Shown: in pieces, positions 43,389 through 47,259 of the stretch
How positions within the stretch are numbered: position 1 is the stretch's first letter
Layout: each line of letters opens with the position of its first letter
From: Anaerosinus sp.
Lineage (GTDB): Bacteria > Bacillota > Negativicutes > JARBTT01
Length of the DNA stretch: 47,259 bases
Direction: 5' to 3'
Assembly: GCA_029240055.1 (NCBI GenBank)
Contig: JARBTT010000005.1
Span: 1-47,259 of the forward strand
Notes under the pieces: generated by a model
Databases searched by the model: none
What the model saw: the letters and a program-made list of their open reading frames with translations, nothing else
What the model was told of the DNA's origin: nothing
Made by a program: the position numbers and the translations under genes

Positions 43389-43745
43389 TTAATTACCACT
43401 TTGTGAGGCAAAATATACTTCTTCTGGCACAATCATGCCTAAGTTTGACATCGCCATATTTTTAATACGTTGTGGCGATTTTAATTTTGCAATTTCCAGC
43501 TTTAAACGTTCATTTTCACTTTCTAAATTAGCCGACTGTGCTTTTACTTGCACTAAAGCATAACCCCTACTTACAATTGCTTCGCTTCTAATTGTGGTAA
43601 ACATAGCCAGCGCAGCAAATACAGCAATTAAGATAAAACATTTCTTACGTAAATTTCTATCGACTTTTGGTAGGCTTACGACGACTGGCTCTTGCGCTCT
43701 TTGTTCCTCATATAATTCAAACTCAAGTTTTCTTTTCGCTAACAT
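43389..43745 (-). CDS. ftsL: Cell division protein FtsL
   Basis: 118-aa bitopic protein. A basic cytoplasmic part, a transmembrane helix (about 34-53), and an extracytoplasmic leucine-zipper-like coiled coil (QVKAQSANLESENERLKLEI) lead to the family's end NMAMSNLGMIVPEE. It forms the FtsQ-L-B type complex. Identity relies on structure and place between rsmH and the PBP gene. Confidence 0.88.
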   Translation of the reverse strand: MLAKRKLEFELYEEQRAQEPVVVSLPKVDRNLRKKCFILIAVFAALAMFTTIRSEAIVSRGYALVQVKAQSANLESENERLKLEIAKLKSPQRIKNMAMSNLGMIVPEEVYFASQSGN

Positions 43746-43787
43746 ATATATTTCCTCCCATACAAATTTAGAACAAATTCCAACCTT

Positions 43788-44720
43788 TTATAGTTTTTCT
43801 GCGACTCTTAGTTTTGCACTACGAGCCCGTGGATTTTCATCTAATTCATCAACTGTTGCGACCATTGGTTTCCCTATTATTTTAATTTCTGCTTTATGAT
43901 TACATACACAAACCGGCAATCGCGGTGGACAAATGCAATGTTTCGCCAAAGCTTGCAAAGTTTGTTTGGCAATACGATCCTCTAATGAATGAAAGGTAAT
44001 AATACAGAGTCTGCCACCTACATTTAGGTGCTTGGCTGCACACTCAAACGTATCTTTCAATATGCCCAATTCATTATTGACTTCTATTCGAATCGCTTGA
44101 AAAGTTCTTTTCGCTGGATGCCCGCCTTCTTTTCTTGCAGCTACCGGAATTGCTTTTTTAATGATATCCACTAGCTCACCTGTAGTATTGATTGGGGCAT
44201 TTTCTCTAGCTTCAATAATAAACTTAACGATCCGCTTCGCCCAACGTTCTTCACCATAAGTATAGATAAGATTTGTTAATTCTTCTTCATCATACGTATT
44301 CACAACTTCAAAAGCTGATAAAGGAGCTTCTGTATTCATTCTCATATCTAGAGGAGCATCTTGCATATAGGAAAACCCTCGCTCAGCTACATCAAGCTGA
44401 TGTGAAGAAACCCCCAAATCAAATAATACCCCATCAACCTTTTCGACACCCAAATCCGCTAACACAGCTTCTAATTCTTTAAAATTACTATTTATAATGT
44501 CTACCTTGCACTTTGCATCGGCAAGTCTTTCTTTTCCCACAGCAATCGCCGTAGGATCTTGATCAATTCCAATAAATCGACCATTTGTACTTAAACGATC
44601 AATCACACGCCTAGCATGTCCACTCCCGCCTAAAGTACAATCCACATAGACACCATCTATATTCGTCACCAATGCATTGATGGTTTCTTCCATTAAAACA
44701 CTTATATGATGAAATTTCAA
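43788..44720 (-). CDS. rsmH: 16S rRNA (cytosine(1402)-N(4))-methyltransferase RsmH
   Basis: SAM-dependent methylation of C1402 in the decoding centre. The motifs are HHISVLMEETI, the SAM loop YVDCTLGGSGHARRVI, VDGVLFDLGVSSHQLD, KRTFQAIRIEVN and ITFHSLEDRIAK. I choose a TTG at 44720, 10 nt after GAGAGG. The longer frame from 44747 runs across this site. 310 aa, a normal length. It is the first gene of the cell-wall cluster; no mraZ precedes it. Confidence 0.96.
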   Translation of the reverse strand: MKFHHISVLMEETINALVTNIDGVYVDCTLGGSGHARRVIDRLSTNGRFIGIDQDPTAIAVGKERLADAKCKVDIINSNFKELEAVLADLGVEKVDGVLFDLGVSSHQLDVAERGFSYMQDAPLDMRMNTEAPLSAFEVVNTYDEEELTNLIYTYGEERWAKRIVKFIIEARENAPINTTGELVDIIKKAIPVAARKEGGHPAKRTFQAIRIEVNNELGILKDTFECAAKHLNVGGRLCIITFHSLEDRIAKQTLQALAKHCICPPRLPVCVCNHKAEIKIIGKPMVATVDELDENPRARSAKLRVAEKL

Positions 44721-44899
44721 AAATAACATTCCTCTCAATTCAACCAATTACTACATTTATAATAGAAGTATATCTATCGAAATTTACATAAATAAATATA
44801 CTTTTATTATTTTATACTATTTCACAAAATCCTCTTTTTTTATGAAGTTTTTTTTATTTTTTTATAAATTGAGCCATTAGCCCTACTTTTTTAAAAAAA

Positions 44900-45712
44900 T
44901 TAAATTTTAATCCAACCTAAACGCTCTAGTAATGGAGTATATTGCAACCTTTGGCAAAAGTTATTGAAAGTTTGCTCCGTGTGAAAAATTGGCACTCGTT
45001 CTAGAGCATATATATTACTTGCCTGATCAACATTGCCATATTTTATCGTAAATGCTGCCTTATATCCACATTCTTTAACGATTTGCGCGATACGCAAATT
45101 ATAAGTACCCGTCGGATAGGCAAAAAACTCTGCTTTTTTACCTAGTTGGGATTCTAACGCTTTATTAGATCCAATCAACTCTGCTCTTATATCTTTTTCC
45201 TTTAAATCTGTTAAAGATTTATGTTGCATCGTATGTGAACCAATGGTAAAGCCTTCTTTTGACAACTCTCGTACCTGATCCCAATTCATAAACCTTGGAT
45301 CAGTACCAATGAAGTCAGTTATAACAAAAATTGTAGCTGTAAAGCCATATTTTTTTAAAATTGGGTACGCATTCGTATAATTGTCTAAGTAGCCATCATC
45401 AAATGTAATAATCACAGGTTTTTCTGGCAAAGGTACGCCATTTTCCAAGTTATCAATCATTTCTTTCGGACTAATGGTAGAGTATCCTTCTTCTTTTAAA
45501 TATGCCATTTGTTCATCAAAATCTTTGGGATAAACAGAAAGTGCTATATTCATCTCATCAATTTTATGATAGTTCAAAACAACGATTTTCGTATCATTTT
45601 CATGTCGCTGCATGTGCTTTGCATCCATTGCTTTTGGGGCCGACAGTACCATTGGTAACATAACTATTAGGATTGCTACTAAGATATATTTATATGCATG
45701 ATTCGATTTCAT
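44900..45712 (-). CDS. Polysaccharide deacetylase family protein
   Basis: A signal peptide (residues 1 to about 25) precedes a NodB domain: VVLNYHKID, TFDDGYLDNYTNAYPIL (catalytic Asp and metal Asp), SHTMQHKSL (metal His pair) and FAYPTGTYN. 270 aa. It follows the Lgt-like gene by 24 nt, with AAAGGAGC before the ATG, so the two probably form an operon. It is a paralogue of the deacetylase at 2-850. Substrate unknown; the cell envelope is likely. Confidence 0.9.
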   Translation of the reverse strand: MKSNHAYKYILVAILIVMLPMVLSAPKAMDAKHMQRHENDTKIVVLNYHKIDEMNIALSVYPKDFDEQMAYLKEEGYSTISPKEMIDNLENGVPLPEKPVIITFDDGYLDNYTNAYPILKKYGFTATIFVITDFIGTDPRFMNWDQVRELSKEGFTIGSHTMQHKSLTDLKEKDIRAELIGSNKALESQLGKKAEFFAYPTGTYNLRIAQIVKECGYKAAFTIKYGNVDQASNIYALERVPIFHTEQTFNNFCQRLQYTPLLERLGWIKI

Positions 45713-45736
45713 ATTAAATTGCTCCTTTTATCTGTC

Positions 45737-46540
45737 CTATACCCTAAAAACGCTTTTTATCATCGACTTATTATGTAGATACTTTCTGCTACTCCATAAA
45801 ACCAAACAAAGGATCAATCCCATTAAGCTAATGAATTGACCTGCATGTAGCTGCATTCCTCGTTGTGTCGTTAAATAAAAAAAGCCAAAGAGAAATCTTC
45901 CCAAACAGCTCATACTCATCCCAATTAAAAATATATTTCCAAATAAGATATTTCGATGTTTTATTTGAAGAAAACTAAGTACAGTCACTAAAATAAAGAC
46001 TACAAATTGCCATATTGCCTGATACAAGGCAACTGGCTTAAAATATTCATACTGTTCAAACCCAGCTGGTCTAAATGCATATTCAATATACTCTACTGTT
46101 TTTCCATTATCCGGCATTCCTATAATAGTTTGAAAACTAAAATGTCCTAACTGATCAATGGCAATCCCTAATATAATAGCTGGAACTAAAATATCAAGCC
46201 AATACCAAAAAGAAATCCCCTTATACTTTGTATAACAATATAGCAAAAAAAGAACACCGACAAAAGCGCCATAAATCGAAAAACCACCACGGTTTAAAGC
46301 TATTATTTCACTGACTTTCCCACTATAAAGCTGCCAATGTAAACAAACGTAAAAAAGCCGAGAAACAATAATCGCTACTGGTATACCCAATAACAACAGA
46401 TCAATCATAACGCTAAAACTTTCATGACGGAAATGCAATCCTACACGAGTAACTAACATCCCCACTAAAATTGCAATACTCGTTATAATACCATACCAAT
46501 AAAAGTTTAAGCTCCCCATTGAAAACGCAATAATATCCAT
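45737..46540 (-). CDS. Lgt-family membrane protein lacking key catalytic residues
   Basis: Seven hydrophobic segments and the overall pattern of prolipoprotein diacylglyceryl transferase: FYWYGIITSIAILVG, NRGGFSIYGAFVG (about 83-95), LYQAIWQ and LGRFLFGFFY. Conserved catalytic positions differ. The GRxGN signature reads DQLGH (129-133), so the usual Arg and Asn are Gln130 and His133. The Glu after GRF is Gly219, and the later Arg is Tyr222. It is therefore probably not a standard Lgt, but a paralogue with a changed role, perhaps with the adjacent deacetylase. Confidence 0.7.
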   Translation of the reverse strand: MDIIAFSMGSLNFYWYGIITSIAILVGMLVTRVGLHFRHESFSVMIDLLLLGIPVAIIVSRLFYVCLHWQLYSGKVSEIIALNRGGFSIYGAFVGVLFLLYCYTKYKGISFWYWLDILVPAIILGIAIDQLGHFSFQTIIGMPDNGKTVEYIEYAFRPAGFEQYEYFKPVALYQAIWQFVVFILVTVLSFLQIKHRNILFGNIFLIGMSMSCLGRFLFGFFYLTTQRGMQLHAGQFISLMGLILCLVLWSSRKYLHNKSMIKSVFRV

Positions 46541-46653
46541 GATACGACAAACTCTCCTATAATATAATAATACACGCCTACTATTTTACCTCTATACGTA
46601 TAAAAATACCAGCATATTTTAGAATAACTATTATATATCTGTAGAAAATATGT

Positions 46654-46659
46654 TATAAT
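46654..46659 (+). promoter_or_regulatory. Extended -10 promoter of DUF1858 gene
   Basis: TGTTATAAT (extended -10) about 43 nt before the start codon. The -35 is weak (TTATAT), as allowed for extended -10 promoters. Confidence 0.55.
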
Positions 46660-46701
46660 GACTTTTGATAAAAAACAAACTATCACAGGGGGGATTTTCT
46701 T

Positions 46702-46896
46702 ATGAATATAACAAAAGAAATGGGTATTCTTGAAGTAGTTCAAAAATATCCTCAAACAGTTGAAGTATTTCAAAATGCAGGTATGGGTTGCCTTGGTTGC
46801 TCTGCTGCTCGTTTTGAAAACATTGAACAAGGCGCTGGTGCTCATGGTATTGATATTGATAAATTAATTGAAGATCTAAATAAAGTTGCAAAATAA
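46702..46896 (+). CDS. DUF1858 domain protein (hybrid-cluster-associated redox disulfide type)
   Basis: 64-aa soluble protein. The family layout is clear: ITKEMGILEVVQKYPQTVEV, then FQNAGMGCLGCSAARFENIE with the CxxC pair (about residues 30-33), then AHGIDIDKLIEDLNK. The CLGC pair is a likely redox or metal site. A strong SD (AGGGGGG) precedes the ATG, and a perfect terminator follows, so it is a single-gene unit. The partner is unknown. Confidence 0.9.
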   Translation: MNITKEMGILEVVQKYPQTVEVFQNAGMGCLGCSAARFENIEQGAGAHGIDIDKLIEDLNKVAK

Positions 46897-46902
46897 CTTT
46901 TT

Positions 46903-46944
46903 AAAATAAAGAAGCATACCAAAATTGGTATGCTTCTTTATTTT
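46903..46944. terminator. Bidirectional intrinsic terminator
   Basis: Perfect 20-bp stem (46903-46922 and 46925-46944) with a 2-nt loop, A-rich on one side and T-rich on the other. It lies between the DUF1858 and proS genes, which converge. Confidence 0.92.
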
Positions 46945-47001
46945 TTACCTATTTACTTCTAGTTTGAATAGCTTCTAACAAAAAAAACTAACATTGATAC
47001 T

Positions 47002-47259
47002 TTATAAATTTACTAGAAGTTGTTTTACACCTTCTAAATATTCTGCTTGAGTATAAACAAAAGCTTCCCCAGAGCGTCTAACTTTCACTTCAATTGCATC
47101 TTCATTTACTGTTTTCGGTCCAACAGTGATACGAAGTGGATAACCAATTAAATCTGCGTCTTTGAATTTAACGCCAGCACGTTCTTTTCTATCATCAATG
47201 ATGGCTTCGACACCAGCAGCGCGAAGCTCTGCATAAATTTTTTCAGCGATTTCCATTTG
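47002..47259 (-). CDS. proS: Prolyl-tRNA synthetase, C-terminal part (cut by window end)
   Basis: About 85 residues of the class II anticodon-binding domain at the end of ProS: AEKIYAELRAAGVEAIIDDR, then ERAGVKFKDADLIGYPLRITVG and EVKVRRSGE. The rest of the gene, including the catalytic core, lies beyond base 47259. The DR-(K/E)-ERAGVKFKDADLIG motif is typical of bacterial-type ProS. Confidence 0.9.
   Translation of the reverse strand, partial: QMEIAEKIYAELRAAGVEAIIDDRKERAGVKFKDADLIGYPLRITVGPKTVNEDAIEVKVRRSGEAFVYTQAEYLEGVKQLLVNL

Noticed and set aside
44748-44899. mraZ or a clear promoter upstream of rsmH
   Set aside because: The gap is AT-rich. No frame matches MraZ, and no -35/-10 pair has good spacing.
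46507-46845. 112-codon minus-strand frame across the Lgt start and the DUF1858 gene
   Set aside because: It overlaps a well-supported plus-strand gene with promoter, SD and terminator.
1-47259. tRNA, rRNA or known riboswitches
   Set aside because: No cloverleaf with a GTTCRA-type T arm, no rRNA-like stretch and no riboswitch core was recognised by eye on either strand.

Overview
The window is chromosomal DNA of a low-GC Bacillota with sporulation genes. The markers are a Spo0E-like phosphatase, the CwlD cortex amidase, SpoVS behind a sigma-H-type promoter, RNase Y, a LexA-type SOS box on recA, and a Gram-positive style division cluster with the sbp (DUF1290) and DUF881 genes. My inference is a spore-forming Negativicutes or related Clostridia; nothing here fixes the genus.

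Layout. (1) 1-4.9 kb: polysaccharide deacetylase (+), Spo0E-like protein, histidine phosphatase, aroE, a MutT-like Nudix gene and a ComFB-like gene (all -), then cwlD (+). (2) 5.1-11.5 kb: accessory region. It holds a decayed prophage early module on the minus strand (Cro/XRE remnant, small phage proteins, LysM protein, VRR-NUC fragment, zinc-ribbon protein, frameshifted RinA/ArpU-like regulator, zinc-finger protein). It also holds an ImmA remnant, a truncated IS3-family transposase, three secreted-protein genes on the plus strand (the last one cut short), and three copies of a modular hairpin repeat. (3) 11.5-25.8 kb: conserved housekeeping genes, all minus: a P-loop/Asp23 fusion, a PHP phosphoesterase, pepA, spoVS, ymdB, a hypothetical gene, rny, recX, recA, a DEAD-box helicase, cinA, rimO and a periplasmic-binding-type protein. 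(4) 25.9-44.7 kb: the division and cell-wall cluster, all minus and so transcribed from high to low coordinates: rsmH, ftsL, PBP, murE, murF, mraY, murD, ftsW, murG, murC, murA, ddl, [terminator], ftsQ, DUF881, sbp, [terminator], ftsA, ftsZ, [terminator]. (5) 44.9-47.3 kb: a second deacetylase, a degenerate Lgt-family membrane protein, a DUF1858 gene (+) and the 3' end of proS.

How the genes work together. The large cluster makes lipid II (MurA, C, D, E, F, Ddl, MraY, MurG), moves and polymerises it (FtsW, PBP) and assembles the divisome (FtsA, Z, Q, L). murB and mraZ are absent from it. recA-recX is an overlapping SOS operon. rny, ymdB and spoVS form a neighbourhood common in spore formers.

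The least explained parts are the three-copy hairpin repeat, which is associated with gene truncation, internal deletion and an IS end; a perfect 23-bp inverted repeat inside the transposase frame; and several small genes that a standard ORF caller would miss. I found no CRISPR array, rRNA, tRNA or recognisable defence system.
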